The notes: generated by a model not told the origin, from the sequence alone. A DNA stretch of 64,000 bases from Aulostomus chinensis (GCA_037954235.1 JBBMOA010000003.1:9014453-9078452), one strand, 5' to 3'; positions 1-11,898 are shown, numbered from the stretch's first letter. Translations and numbers: made by a program.

Positions 1-353
1 ACATTCTTAAAATAAATTATCAAATCATTTTAAGTCTGACTTTGTGGTAGATATGCAACACATCCTTACAAACTGTCTACAGAAAAGGGACAAAAGATAT
101 GTCTAGAAGCATATTAACTACGGTACTTAGTATTTTACATTGCTGATGAGGTATTGAGGCTAACGCTTAAATCTATACAGCACACTAAAAGCTAAAAGCT
201 TTTGGCTGGCATGTTACAAAACTAAAAAAGTTCAAAATAAATAAGACTACTTCTCAGAAAGTCAGACTTGATTTCCGCTCATAAGTAGAACATGAAACTT
301 AAACATCAAGAACAGAGGGTTGGGCAGCCACTAAAATGCCCTTTTTTTAGTGA
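1..353. other. 3' flank of SAMD3-like gene, no gene seen
   Basis: AT-rich sequence beyond the probable stop codon of the minus-strand gene. It probably holds that gene's 3' UTR. No coding, RNA or terminal-repeat signal was recognised. Confidence 0.4.
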
Positions 354-3300
354 TTAACGTGCCAGCAGTGTTTTTAGATTTTGTACTTTGGCTGACAATC
401 TGTTTCCTTCCATTTCCATGATAATTTTCTGCACAGCCTCAAATGTGTATTTTAGCTCAGGAGGGTAACTAATGTTCAGAGCGTACACAAGTCCCAGAAA
501 CATTGCAAAAGGGACACTTCTCAAACCACTCAGTACAATCCACCCCCTCCAAAATGACTCCTATATCCTCAGGGCGGTCATCAGGATCTGCCCCCTCCTG
601 TCGGATGACATAGATCCCGAAGACCTTTTCTGCCAGTTCTCTCTCAATGCAGTCATTATCAGTCTGTAAGAGAACAATTAAAAAGGTTAAACTCATTAAA
701 AAATATTAGAGATCACTCTTGTGTCAAGCCTATCATTGACCCTAAAAAATACATAATGTGACTTGTAGATTACAAAATAAATTGATGGAATCACCAGCCT
801 TAGAGGAATCTTCTATTTAATTTTGTAGAAAACAAGGAGATCTGACATGCCACAAAACTAAAAAAGTTAGACGCATCAGTGTAACCAATGCTAAAAGTTG
901 GTCTGGAGCCCTGAGCAGATCAGACTGGTGTCATCATGTATGCTGTGGTGTGCTGGGGGAGCAGCATCAACTCCAGGGATGCCAGCAGGATCAATAAACT
1001 GATTCATATGGCTGTATGGTCATTGGACATATCCTTGTGACTGTAAGACAGGAGGTCTCTGACCAATTTTGTCTCCATCATGGACAATCCTTTACACCCA
1101 TTACATTGTTTACTGGAGGGGCAGCAGAACTCTTTCTCAAGCAGAGAGCTAGAGCTCTGCTGTCAGATTTTTAATTAAAAAAAACATTCCTCCCATTTAC
1201 ATTTGTACAATAAAACCTCTATGACTGATTACCACATCTTTTATATTGTATAATTGCTCTTTCATTTATGTTACGTTTGATGCCTGTTGAACTTACCTTG
1301 TAGTCTTTGACAAACTTTTGTGGATCCTCATTTAGGTAGACGCTCAGGCTTCTCAGGATGCACTGTCGTCTAACTTCAATGCTGTCAACCTAAGAGAAAT
1401 TTAGAAAGGATGTTCATACACACTAAAACATTTGGAACAAAACCAATCAGCAGAGAACATTTCTATAAAACTAACCTAGATGCAGCTTTAAGAGGCAACT
1501 TTAAGTAAAACTACAGTATATAATTAGACCAAGATGCTCTAAACTATATTCATTCAGCAGTTCAAGTGTGTCATTTTCTGTTTTTGCCTATGAAGACACT
1601 GATAACCTGTCATGGGTGCACCCTTTTACCAATCTATTTTAGGTTTGAGTTTACAAGGTCCACAATAAAATTCCTGTTGGGTACTATTGGCATTGTCAAC
1701 TCTCAATGCAACTGTGTGTATAAAAAAAACACCTGTAAATCCTCTATTGAAATCAAGCTGGAGCCAAAGATGTGTAATGGCAGCTGTGAAATTAGTGCTC
1801 CCATTATTAGTTGAGGCAACTAAATCTCTTCCACTATGAATTTTAGGTTTCATATATATATTTACATTAGCAGCTTGTGCATCTGTTTTTTGTTGTTATT
1901 CTATGTTCAATATTATTTGTTTATCTTAAAGGACAAGAAGTGCAAGCACACGTTAAATGGATTTAACATGATTGGATGACATTAAACTTGAAATTTTCAA
2001 TTAGTAATAGTTATGGTATCTTTTCTCTTTGTTTAAATACCTATGATACTTGCATTATCATTACTTTCAATTTGTTTCTAGAGTTCAAAACCTAACAATT
2101 TCCTGGCCAGGTTATCTTACCCGAGTCATTGGAACCATCATTGCCTTCAGCTTTTTGCCGAGGACCCCTCCTTTTCTGGCGAAAACCTTCATCAAGTTTT
2201 CAGAGTGTGCATCTAGTTGTGAGAAGTACTTGGACTGCAGCTCTACTGTGGTTATCTTCTTGAATTCTGCGTTCACCTGAAATTGAACAAGAGAAAAAAA
2301 CAATGTATTATGGTTATTCACTGTAAGAAACAAAGTCTTCACATTTTATTTACTTACCTCCCTCACACTGAAGAGACCTGGCCACCTTGCTTTGAAATCT
2401 GCTACCATGGGTGCATCTTGAACTACCTCAAGGCGTCTAAGTGAAAAAGTTTTGTCCATCATGGCAGCTACTTTGTCTTCATTGTTTCGGATTGTTATCT
2501 CAGACAGAAGCTTCACTCTTATTTGTTCCAAAGTCTCGGCTGATTCACCTGCCGGACGTGGTGGACAGTAATTCACTTCAGCCTTTTTAGGTTTCTTAAT
2601 ACTGTAGGCAGGACTGCGCCGGCCATCAGGTTTTTGTTGCAGAGAATTCACACTCACTTCTGGACATCCAAGTCGCCTGAGCTTTGATCTGTAGTTCCGA
2701 AGTTTATATTTTAAACTTGTCTTCCAACCACCGAATCCACTGGTGGAGCCTGGCTCTTTCAAGCAAGGATGTGCTGTTATAAGAGCTTCTGCAATCTCAC
2801 TGAACTCTGCATCAGATAGGTAGACTTTGTACTTAATCATTTCCATCAAACCATCCATGATAGCTGATTTAAGTTTTACATCAGGATTCAACAAGGTTCC
2901 ATTCTCTCTAAATGCAGTGTTAGCTTTTTCAAGCTGCAGCTCAGCTTCATAAGAAAACCGAGGAATGTTGAAAACAAGGGGCCAACTGGAGGTCCTTGAG
3001 GAGGTTGATTTAGGAGAAGACAAGATATACAGTATGTGTCAGATGAGCTGCCAGATGCAAATGAAGAGCTATTATCTAGAGACTGGGAGGCTGCAGCCGC
3101 TGAATAAGATGGTGGTGGAGATCCAGTGAGGTGAGGTGATTCTGAATTAAAGACTACTCTGAGAGTACCTTTATCCAGGACATCTGAAATTGAGTCCAAG
3201 TTAGTGAACTCATTGCCAAAATCGGCATCCATGTACTGAAGTCTGAAGTTTCCTTCTATTTCACACTGCTTCTTTATAACATCTGCAAGTTCTCCAACAG

Positions 3301-3393
3301 ATTCTGGAATTCCATCTGGTAGAGTCAATTTTTGTGAGTTCTTCTCTACTAAGATTATTCGGAGCTTTGCTGGTTGAGACATCTTCCAACAAT
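354..3393 (-). pseudogene. SAMD3-like multi-exon gene with PB1-like N-terminus, probably frameshifted
   Basis: Four coding exons fit the minus strand: 3393-2358, 2276-2121, 1389-1297 and 663-354. Donors are GTAAGT, GTAAG and GTAAGT, and acceptors follow pyrimidine tracts ending TTTAG, TTCAG, CTTAG and TACAG. The ATG is at 3382-3380 (protein begins MSQPAKLRI). The first ~75 residues look like a PB1/ubiquitin-fold domain, followed by a Ser-rich linker and then the block starting near WPLVFNIPRFSYEAELQLEK that typifies fish proteins named sterile alpha motif domain-containing 3-like. Two breaks are visible. The linker and that block lie in different frames near 3035. In the last exon the frame shifts at a G-rich spot near 540, beyond which the usual C-terminus is readable in another frame to a stop at 354-356. 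These could be real inactivation or assembly errors. The cellular function of the family is unknown to me. Confidence 0.62.
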
Positions 3394-3468
3394 CTAAATA
3401 TGTAAAACAGAGACATGTTACAACAAGAACAATTTCAATATGTGTCAATATAAGCACATTAACACATT

Positions 3469-6150
3469 TTACAAGTTGATGAGTCTTTTTAGTGCCACCA
3501 TTCGGGTGGGTCCAACAAAATAATCTGCCAAAGGGTAGTCATCAACCAGTTCATCAATCCTAATCAAGAGAATTTCAAAGGCTGAAGATGACGTCAGCTC
3601 AAAGGCTCTGAAATGTTCTCTATACCACCCATAAAGTCTCTTCACAATAAAACATGGTTTGTCATTGACAATGTAAATCTGAAGAATCTCAGCAAAGTCT
3701 GGCAATCCACTTGTGGAGCCATGAACAACTAGCATTCCTTTTTTGAAATTCACCCCATTACTTGTCACACTGTTAACAAGGTGAACTTCTGTTGTTCCAG
3801 GGAAGTTCTGATCAATTGCCTGAACTATTTCTTGTTTTAAAACAGCGACCGGAAGTGTGGAGACACTTGTGACCTTTGGAACAGATTTGTTCAGACTTGT
3901 CAATCTCATGTGATATCCCATCACGAGCTGATGCTTATTTGCCAGAGTTAGAGGCACATTTTTGAAGCAGTTGATGTGTCGGACAACTTGTTTGAAATAA
4001 CTGTGCTTTGCCTCAAAGCGCATTGTCCAGAGCTCAACAAGAGGACCAAACATCCTTACTAGTTGAGGGTAGTGCTCTATGTAATGATGTTTTGGGATTA
4101 GCTGTACATCTGGGAAGAGTTCTTGGAACTTCTGTCTGTATCCTGAAATTTTCACCTCAAGATAGGCTATTGACTCATCTGTATTTGTTGGAGCAACCAC
4201 AAGCTCCATTATGTCTTTTAAGTCCAATAGAACTTCCCATGCTGGTTCGCCTTCAGGAACCAAATGCCCAATAATAAATGGAAGTAGTCTTAAAAGGCAC
4301 CAGTTTTCATGGGCATTCCCACCGATTGTTTTTCGAGTAGAAAAAGTAAGTGGGATTGCATGTGGCTTGTTTCTTTTGTCTCCCCACTTATAAGGGAAAT
4401 GCAAGATGGCTCTGTTGAGTGTTTCAAGACTGAAAATTTTCTTTTTTACAAGGACACCCAAGCAATATGCAAGCTCTACTGGCACAACACCTTCAAAAAC
4501 ATCATGCATGACATCTGGAGGATAGCCTGTGTGAATGCTAAAGTGGGTGAGAGTTTTAGTTATAATGCAATGATTTTTCACTCCAAAAGAACTTGCACCA
4601 TTTTCAGTAGCTGTTTTTACATGAAAGGCATGGAGCTCTTTTCTCCTAAGACTGAATGCACCCGACTTCACTTCATTTGTCTGAATGTCCACTTTTGTTC
4701 CAGTGCAAAATCTGCAAATATAACCACTGGAGAAGCTCTCATTTAAACCTGATAAACTGTGAGCTCCCAGGTTATCAGCCACAACAAACTGGATTATTCC
4801 TTTAAGACATTTTCCAAGCAGTGGAATGTGAAGTCCATCTTGCTCTAGAGTTTTTACATCTTGAAGAAGAGGATGCAAAATAGGTTCATAACCATACTTC
4901 TTCAAATCATCACTTTTGCACAGTATGGCCAGACAAATTGAGGGCAGTGAGGAATGTAAGCATGCAGGTAAGTTATTTAAAGTCCAGTAGATGCCACAAA
5001 GTTTGTGCTTTCTGCGAGATGTTCCCAGTGGATTACAAATCTCGAATTCATCTATGTATAATTTTAACAAAATTCTCAACTCGCCACCTGACAGAAAGAT
5101 ATTTTCTTTAAAGTGTGAACCATCTTGAGAAGATCTGTAAGCATGCTGCTTGACAGACACCTTACTTTGCTGTACATTGTGATTTTCTACTACCTTGTCC
5201 ACAACATCTTTTCTTTCAAGCATCTGCTGCAGTGATTTCAGTACAGGCACATACTGAAAAGTCTTCTTTTCTTTGGCATCAAGTGTATACTCAATAGGCT
5301 GTATCACATTGAATTTGTTTTTGTAAAAATGGTTGCGGAGATAAGATGTGCTTAAGGCACCACTCTTTCCTATAGCTTTGAGCAAAGGATTAGACTCACA
5401 GACCACAGACGCTACTTCTGTTATCAAAGATTCATCAGTTATTATACTATGTTTTTTAAATAATCCCTCAAGGATCTTAATGGAGAATGGCAACGTTGTT
5501 GATCTTAACAAGTAGTTAAGTTCCTCCAGAAACTCATCAAGTTTTGATCCCGGGACATGGGAAAAATGCTCCAACTTGAGCAACGCTGCAGCAAAATTTT
5601 GCTCAAATACATCAAGCAAGTTCTTAGTCATGTCTGGATCACAGCTTGTAGATGTACTGGGTGCCTCAGGGTCATTTTGATTATCTGCAATCTCTCCAGG
5701 ACTTTCAGAGTCTTCTGGTAAAACTTGGGTGTTTGCAACTATACCTGGCTTGAAATGTTTCAGTGTGTGTGGGTTGTGCTTTCTATTCTTATGTGAGTGG
5801 AATGTTCCATACATGTTGGTTTGAAAAGTACAACCTTCAAACATACATCTAACAGTTTCATTATTCTTTAAATGAGTCCCAATATGAACAAAGTACTCTC
5901 TCTCTGTAGGAAGGCTGCTACATGGACACAAATGACAACTGAAGGTGGACAATTCCTGAATCACTGGAGGGCTTGGTTTCGGATGAATTCTACTCAAATG
6001 AATACGCAAAGCATTCCATGTCTTAAAAGAACAACGGCAATTTGTATGAGGACACGGATAGCGTTGTCTCAGATAGTGCTGTAATCTGAAATGTTTTAGA
6101 AGTTCAGGTCTACTAGATACAGACAAACAACATTCCTTACACCTCCACAT
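3469..6150 (-). CDS. C2H2 zinc-finger, CACTA/Tnp2-like transposase-derived protein (893 aa)
   Basis: A single uninterrupted 893-codon ORF. Four C2H2-type fingers are visible: C4/C7/H20/H25, C33/C38/H51/H56, C72/C75/H89/H93 and C102/C107/H120/H125. After an acidic linker the protein has the hallmark HDVFEG motif (near residue 547) and MRFEAKH (near 709), both seen in animal proteins related to the Tnp2 (CACTA/EnSpm) transposase group. It would be a nuclear DNA-binding protein; whether it can transpose anything is not shown. The ORF is intact while its downstream neighbour looks broken, which suggests recent mobility or retained coding function. An acceptor-like site (CATTACAG) near 6404 suggests a spliced 5' leader. 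No clear CACTA terminal repeats were found in the window, so it could be a domesticated copy or part of an element whose ends lie outside. Confidence 0.75.
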   Translation of the reverse strand: MWRCKECCLSVSSRPELLKHFRLQHYLRQRYPCPHTNCRCSFKTWNALRIHLSRIHPKPSPPVIQELSTFSCHLCPCSSLPTEREYFVHIGTHLKNNETVRCMFEGCTFQTNMYGTFHSHKNRKHNPHTLKHFKPGIVANTQVLPEDSESPGEIADNQNDPEAPSTSTSCDPDMTKNLLDVFEQNFAAALLKLEHFSHVPGSKLDEFLEELNYLLRSTTLPFSIKILEGLFKKHSIITDESLITEVASVVCESNPLLKAIGKSGALSTSYLRNHFYKNKFNVIQPIEYTLDAKEKKTFQYVPVLKSLQQMLERKDVVDKVVENHNVQQSKVSVKQHAYRSSQDGSHFKENIFLSGGELRILLKLYIDEFEICNPLGTSRRKHKLCGIYWTLNNLPACLHSSLPSICLAILCKSDDLKKYGYEPILHPLLQDVKTLEQDGLHIPLLGKCLKGIIQFVVADNLGAHSLSGLNESFSSGYICRFCTGTKVDIQTNEVKSGAFSLRRKELHAFHVKTATENGASSFGVKNHCIITKTLTHFSIHTGYPPDVMHDVFEGVVPVELAYCLGVLVKKKIFSLETLNRAILHFPYKWGDKRNKPHAIPLTFSTRKTIGGNAHENWCLLRLLPFIIGHLVPEGEPAWEVLLDLKDIMELVVAPTNTDESIAYLEVKISGYRQKFQELFPDVQLIPKHHYIEHYPQLVRMFGPLVELWTMRFEAKHSYFKQVVRHINCFKNVPLTLANKHQLVMGYHMRLTSLNKSVPKVTSVSTLPVAVLKQEIVQAIDQNFPGTTEVHLVNSVTSNGVNFKKGMLVVHGSTSGLPDFAEILQIYIVNDKPCFIVKRLYGWYREHFRAFELTSSSAFEILLIRIDELVDDYPLADYFVGPTRMVALKRLINL

Positions 6151-6850
6151 TTCTTCAGAAATTGTAGTTTAAAAAGAACTGAGCTGATTGAGATTTGTTG
6201 GACCAAAGTACTAAATAAATTCAAACATTTTAAGCAGAAAAAACTGACAATGTTAGCAAAAATCACCTTTTAAGAGTATCTGTAGGTCAAAACTGATTTA
6301 ATCTTCTACTTAGCACATCACAGGTGTCACTGGTGTGGCAGATTTAGGCAAGATTAGTGGGGTTGGTCAGGAAACAAAAGGACACATTCACCGTCACAAA
6401 ATCCTGTAATGCAGAGAGAACAACAAATTGAAGTTAAACCAGCAAGTAATCAATCATATTAAAAAAAACAAAACAAAACAGGTCAAATCTCTAATGTATT
6501 CACAAACAGCTCAAATTATGTAGCCTCACTATTACAACATTGCAGTGTGAATATGACATTATATTGATAAGATAATTTATACACCAGTTGTTCTTTTGTT
6601 TGTTTGTTTTAAACCTCAGGTCGCACGTCATGCACGAGTGTCGCGTTTCCGCCCGTGCAGCAACGTTTTATTCAAGTCTATGTGGCAGCTTCAACTGGCT
6701 GTTGAGCATAGACTGCATAAAAGAGATGGACAACGACACCCGGACCTGAACCACTGCGGAGTGCAACTCACACGCAGCCACACGAGTTGAAAAAAAAAAA
6801 AAAAAGCGACTCACCCGTACGGCCGGAGACGAGGAAAAAAAATTATGCCA
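6151..6850 (-). promoter_or_regulatory. Putative shared 5' leader and promoter of the gene pair
   Basis: On the minus strand an acceptor-like pyrimidine tract ending CATTACAG lies near 6404, and a donor-like GAG/GTTTAA lies near 6616. Between ~6620 and 6830 the sequence is richer in CpG than its AT-rich surroundings. This fits a non-coding first exon that could splice to either the 893-aa ORF or, skipping it, to the SAMD3-like exon at 3393. The layout is inferred from splice-like motifs only. Confidence 0.35.
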
Positions 6851-8968
6851 TACTTAGTGTGCGCCAGTCAGTTGCCTCACTCACACTGCGCGATATTAAA
6901 TATAAGAATTAAAGCTGAATGGAAGCTGAAACGACTAGACTTTTAGCTAAACGACTTCATATGGTCTGTTTTGCGATACATTTTAGGTCTCAATAAGAGG
7001 ACATGTAGGACAAAAGGAGACGAAGGCACCTAGACGAAGCCTTCTGATTGGCTAAAATCAGCGGCTTGTTGGGACAGTTAACTACTGGTCGTGGGGCGCT
7101 AGCTACAGCAGTGAAAAATTAACTTCTTACTTTCTCGTTTTTGCACATTACAAATATGTAAATGTCATCAATATGGAAAAATTACCGAACCACAAACACC
7201 AGCTGACATAAACTGCAGTAACAAACTTGTCTAATTAGGCTAAATGAGCCCTTACATCTTATCGTTAGCCACGTGGGGGCCGATAGTTAGCATAATTCGG
7301 CTCTTAACAAAGTAATAATTCGATAAATGAAATATTTAAATGTGGGTGCATGTAAATAGCAAAATATAAATAAATAAAAACATCTAAGAAAAATGTACAG
7401 GTTATAAATTTACCTTAATCCTTTCATGTGCTCCTCTCCTCGTGTACACCGTTATCTCTTCCCTCCTGAAATTGTAGTCTCGCGATAGGGTCAGAGATTT
7501 TCTCACATCTGCATTTGACCTTGACTGCTTCATGTTAGCTCAACGTGATTTAATCAAGTAATATAAGAGTTGTAAGGTTTTAAGTAAAATATACACAAAT
7601 TAAATATGTAAATCTTACCACATATTTTATTTTAGGAGAAACTACATGTTTGAATTTAAAAACTTGGACTAACAGGCAGTTTCTCTTTTTTGAGTGTAGG
7701 CCTAATCCTAAAGTTGATGACGATAGGACTGTGAATGTTATCACACTGAGGTCTTTTATGTAAAATATCATAAAACTGTTTTGATGACTTCAATTTGACA
7801 AGCGAATTAAATTAACGTTTTTCTGTGATGAGTTTACTATCACGTAACCAAATGTCCTGCATGGGTCCCGCACCATCCTGAGGGAAATGCGCCTACTGGG
7901 CCGGTCAGCACCGTGGAGAGCTCCCTAAATAACGCGACAGAGACGCCGGTGTCTTAATACGCGCTGCAATGTAAATTAGTCTGACAAACGGAACATTATT
8001 CCTCTGTTTTATCGGCGTTGGTTGTCGCCTTATGTAGGGACAGTGGGGGGACAGATCGGGGTCACCATGAATCTGACGGAGTCATGCCGATCATGCCTAC
8101 CTAGCCGTGGACCTCATTGCACATTACACAATACCCCACGCTGGTTATCATAGCAAAATTTGGGAATTTGTGCATAGCTTACCAAACACATTTAATTAGT
8201 TTTGCCATGTTTAATAAAATATCGTCGATGAGCACATTTCTGGTTGTTATAAGTCATTTTGAAGTTGTAGGAAAACTTCAGGCTACATCAAACTTACCTG
8301 ACTGCATTGTAGGACTCCGCTGTTAAGACTACCTTTGTAATTAGTGATCAACTATAACCACTTCTGTGAAAAAAAAGAAAAAATAGAGCCACATTTTCAG
8401 CAGTTTATAACCGGAATATGTGCTATGAAAAAAAAAACAAATAGCAACAGTCACTGGAAGAAAGGACACATTTTCATTATGACTATTTTGTTCATGGTTA
8501 GTCATAGGCCTACATAATGGTCAACAGAAAGCCACAACCTTACAAAAACAGAGTTGAGACTATAAAAACTAAAAGAAAAAAACACAAAAAAAAACAGAAA
8601 TTGCAGAATTTTTGACAGACTGTGCTTTTTGAACAACTTCTTTGTGTAGTCTAATCATGTGTTGTCTAATAATCAAAGAAAAAAATGAGGGAAAAGAAAC
8701 ATGGGTCTATATTGACTGTCAAACAAAGATTTATTCTCCAAAATATTTAGCACATTGTTAACATAGATAAAAATTGTAACTCTTTCTCCAATAAATTCTC
8801 CGGAGGACTGTAAAATGAGCAAACATAAAAAACTGTTAAACATCCCAAAATTCAAAGCTAAACATATTTTCTATATGCTATGTCTGCGGTGGCTGTGGCT
8901 CCTGAGGTAGAACAGGTCATCCAACCTGATCCCTTCTTGCATTTTCATTAATACAACAATTTTTTCAC
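6851..8968. other. Unassigned intergenic DNA with a CpG-rich patch
   Basis: Mostly AT-rich. A patch at about 7850-8110 has many CpGs, and a short ATG-initiated reading frame near 8067 runs into a stop within about 30 codons. No family was recognised. A CCAAT-like motif occurs near 7050. No terminal repeats were found. Confidence 0.4.
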
Positions 8969-10285
8969 ATCTCCAGGGTCTGTAGGTTAATCCAGTCGAG
9001 ATTTGAGAAGTCTGGGCATGGTGGTTTTGGATCTGGACCTGGTCCAAAGTGGTCTATATGCTGAAAAAACTATGAAAAGCACCTTTATTGCATTTTCACA
9101 AATAGAGAGAAGGTTTCACAAATCAGAGACTGTGTCTGAATGAATCTCCAGGGTCTGTAGGTTAATCCAGTCCAGATTTGAGTAGTGTAGGCATAGTGGT
9201 TTTTGATCTGGACCTGGCCCAAAGTGGTCTGTATGCTGAAAAAACTGCGAAAAGCAGCTTTGTTGCATTTTCAAAAATAAAATACAGGTTTCACAAATCA
9301 GAGACTATATTTTTATGAAACTTCAGGGTCTGTATGATAATTCAGTCCAGATTTGAGAAGTCTAGGCATAGTGGTTTTGGATCTGGACCTGGTCCAAAGT
9401 GGTCTATATGCTGAAAAAACTATGAAAAGCACCTTTATTTCATTTTCAAAAATAGAGAGAAGGTTTCACAAATCAGAGACTGTGTCTAAATGAATCTCCA
9501 GGGCCTGTAGGTTAATCCAGTCGAGATTTGAGAAGTCTGGGCATAGTGGTTTTGGATCTGGACCTGGTCCAAAGTGGTCTGTATGCTGAAAAAACTATGA
9601 AAAGCACCTTTATTGCATTTTCACAAATAGAGAGAAGGTTTCACAAATCAGAGACTGTGTCTGAATGAATCTCCAGGGTCTGTAGGTTAATCCAGTCCAG
9701 ATTTGAGTAGTGTAGGCATAGTGGTTTTTGATCTGGACCTGGCCCAAATTGGTCTTTATGCTGAAAAAACTGCGAAAAGCAGCTTTGTTGCATTTTCAAA
9801 AATAAAATACAGGTTTCACAAATCAGAGACTATATTTTTATGAAACTTCAGGGTCTGTACGATAATTCAGTCCAGATCTGAGAAGTCTAGGCATAGTGGT
9901 TTTGGATCTGGACCTGGTCCAAAGTGGTCTATATGCTTAAAAAACTATGAAAAGCACCTTTATTTCATTCTCAAAAATAGAGAGAAGGTTTCACAAATCA
10001 GAGACTGTGTCTGAATGAATCTCCTGGGTCTGTAGGTTAATCCAGTCGAGATTTGAGAAGTCTAGGCGTAGTGGTTTTTTTATTTGGACCTGGTCCAAAG
10101 TGGTCTATATGATGAAATAACTGGAAAAAGCACCTTTATTTCATTTTCACAAATAGAGAGAAGGTTTCACAAATCAGAGATTGTGTCTTAATGAATCTCC
10201 AGGGTCTGTAGGTTGATCCAGTCGAGATTTGAGAAGTCTAGGCATAGTGTTTTTTTTATCTTGACCTGGACCAAAGTGGTCTGTA
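8969..10285 (+). repeat. ~175-bp satellite with 525-bp higher-order period (left part)
   Basis: Tandem monomers start at 8969, 9144, 9320, 9494, 9669, 9845, 10019 and 10195, so lengths are 175, 176, 174, 175, 176, 174 and 176 bp. Each contains versions of 'gatttgagaag', 'ggatctggacctgg' and 'tttcacaaatcagagac'. Monomers 1 and 4, 2 and 5, and 3 and 6 are much more alike than neighbours. For example, only 2 and 5 carry the 'aaaataaaatacagg' variant. The true period is therefore a trimer of 525 bp. Monomers 7-9 form a third, more diverged trimer whose middle monomer is split by the Gypsy element. No protein coding is evident. Confidence 0.9.
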
Positions 10286-10747
10286 TGTTGCGGCTCGATC
10301 TGCCGTTCGGCCCCCTCTGCGTGGGCACGCTGCTTCTCCAGAGACATCTCAGCGCGCCGCTGCGGAGTTGCGTAACCGGCAACAAGGGCAGGCAAAGCAC
10401 ACGTCATGACACACCTGCAGCGCATCCGCTCGTTACTCACCTGCATCTAATCAGCTCCCTCTGGCTAGTATAAATGTGTTCACCTCCCAGTCCTCAGATG
10501 CGAGTTTGTCCTGAAAGAACACAGACTAGTTTCCTCAGTCTTCGCTAGTTCCCTCAGTCTTCGCTGTCCTATATCGTTCTTTGGTGTCGATCCCCTTATT
10601 TCTGTTAGTGCTGTTTGAGTTCAGACCCCAAAGGAACCGTTTTGAGTTTTTGTTCCCTAAAGGGTACATTGAAATATTAAACCCTCGCCAGATAGGCAAT
10701 CTCATCTTTTGTCTTGTGCTATTGGGTTCAGTCTACAAACCCTAACA
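10286..10747 (+). repeat. Gypsy 5' LTR with TATA box
   Basis: 462 bp, TG...CA termini. A TATA box (TATAAAT) sits at 10469-10475, placing the predicted RNA start near 10499. An imperfect internal duplication (ttcctcagtcttcgct / gttccctcagtcttcgct) lies at about 10531-10567. The matching 3' copy is at 15079-15545. Confidence 0.9.
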
Positions 10748-10749
10748 GT

Positions 10750-10759
10750 ACAAACTCGC
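10750..10759 (+). promoter_or_regulatory. Probable self-priming primer binding site
   Basis: The 10 bases acaaactcgc, 2 bp after the 5' LTR, are the exact reverse complement of gcgagtttgt at 10500-10509, which is where the RNA should begin given the TATA box. No TGG-starting tRNA-type site is present here. Tf1 of fission yeast and the sushi family of fish Gypsy elements use the 5' end of their own RNA as primer in this way, so self-priming is the best reading. Confidence 0.7.
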
Positions 10760-10760
10760 C

Positions 10761-11847
10761 ATGTTGAACCCAGCCGACACAGACAATGTAGCGGCCAACC
10801 CCATTCAGGCTGCCCTTGTTAGACAAGTCCAGCTTACAGCCACCCACAGCCAGCAACTGCAGGAGGCCTCTGTTGCCATGCAGAGCCTCCAGGCTCAGGT
10901 GCAACCCCTCCAGGCCTCGGTGGAGTTCCTTTTTGCCCAGCAGGCTGCCCTCGCGAGCCAACAAGCTGAGATCCTTCAGCAGTTGCGGACTCTTATGGCG
11001 GCGCTCACCATCCAGCAACCTGCCCAGCAAGCTGTTGCTGACCCTGCTCCACCGGTGCCCGTGACCGCTGCCCCAGACAACCCTGTCGGGTATGTTCCAG
11101 AGTCCCCAGAACCCTGTATTGCCAATCCCTTTTGATGGCAACTTTGAGATCTGCGCCACGTTCCTCACGCAGTGTGTGTTGGTCTTTGCTCATCATTCCA
11201 GGAGGTTCACCACAGATGCTGCCCGTGTTGCTTACGTTACCAACCTGCTAACAGGCCGCGCAGCTCAGTGGGCCACTGCTTCCTGGTCCACGGGGGCCAG
11301 TTTCTGTTTCTCCTACGCGGACTTCGTGGCTGAGCTTCGGAAGGTATTCCATCATCCCTCCTACGGTCAGGATCCTGGTACTCGGTTGAGTAGGATCCAG
11401 CAGGGCAGTGGCAGTGTCACGGATTACTCGGTCGAGTTCAGGCTGGCTGCGGCGGAGAGCGGCTGGAATGACCAGGCACTTCAGGTAACCTTCCGTAGGG
11501 GCCTCAGCGATGCTGTCAAGGATCAGCTAGCCACCCGAGAGGACCCTACCTCCCTCGACGACCTGATCAGTCTTGCCATCCGCATTGATGGACGACTCTG
11601 GGAGAGGAGGCGTGAGCGAGCCCTACGTGGATCCATGGCTACCGCTAAGCCATCCAGGACTTCCGAGGGGGGCCCATCTCCGGCACACTCCACTCCCCCT
11701 GTGGCAGGCCTCTCCGCCCCCCAGATGACGATGGAGGAGGAACCTATGCAGCTTGGACGCACACGACTGACGGTAGCTGAATGTGAGCTCCGGTTTAAAG
11801 CAGGCCTTTGTCTCTATTCTGGTCTTAAGGGACACCGGATCAGTTAA
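10761..11847 (+). pseudogene. Gypsy gag, frameshifted
   Basis: Starts at ATG 10761 (MLNPADTDN). A Gln-rich, coiled-coil-prone N-terminus of ~115 residues is followed, in another frame from about 11092, by the capsid-like region (FDGNFEICATFLTQC onward). A frameshift therefore lies between ~11092 and 11135. The C-terminal zinc knuckle region near 11800 is degenerate: a Ser stands where the second Cys of CxxC is expected, and a stop follows. Confidence 0.85.
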
Positions 11848-11898
11848 CTGTCCCACGCAGCCAAAAGACAAGGCTCACTAGGACCCTGGGAGATCCTG

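Noticed and set aside
10728..11196. Minus-strand frames opposite Gypsy gag
   Set aside because: Shadow frames of the plus-strand gag; Gypsy motifs and LTR signals fix the plus orientation.
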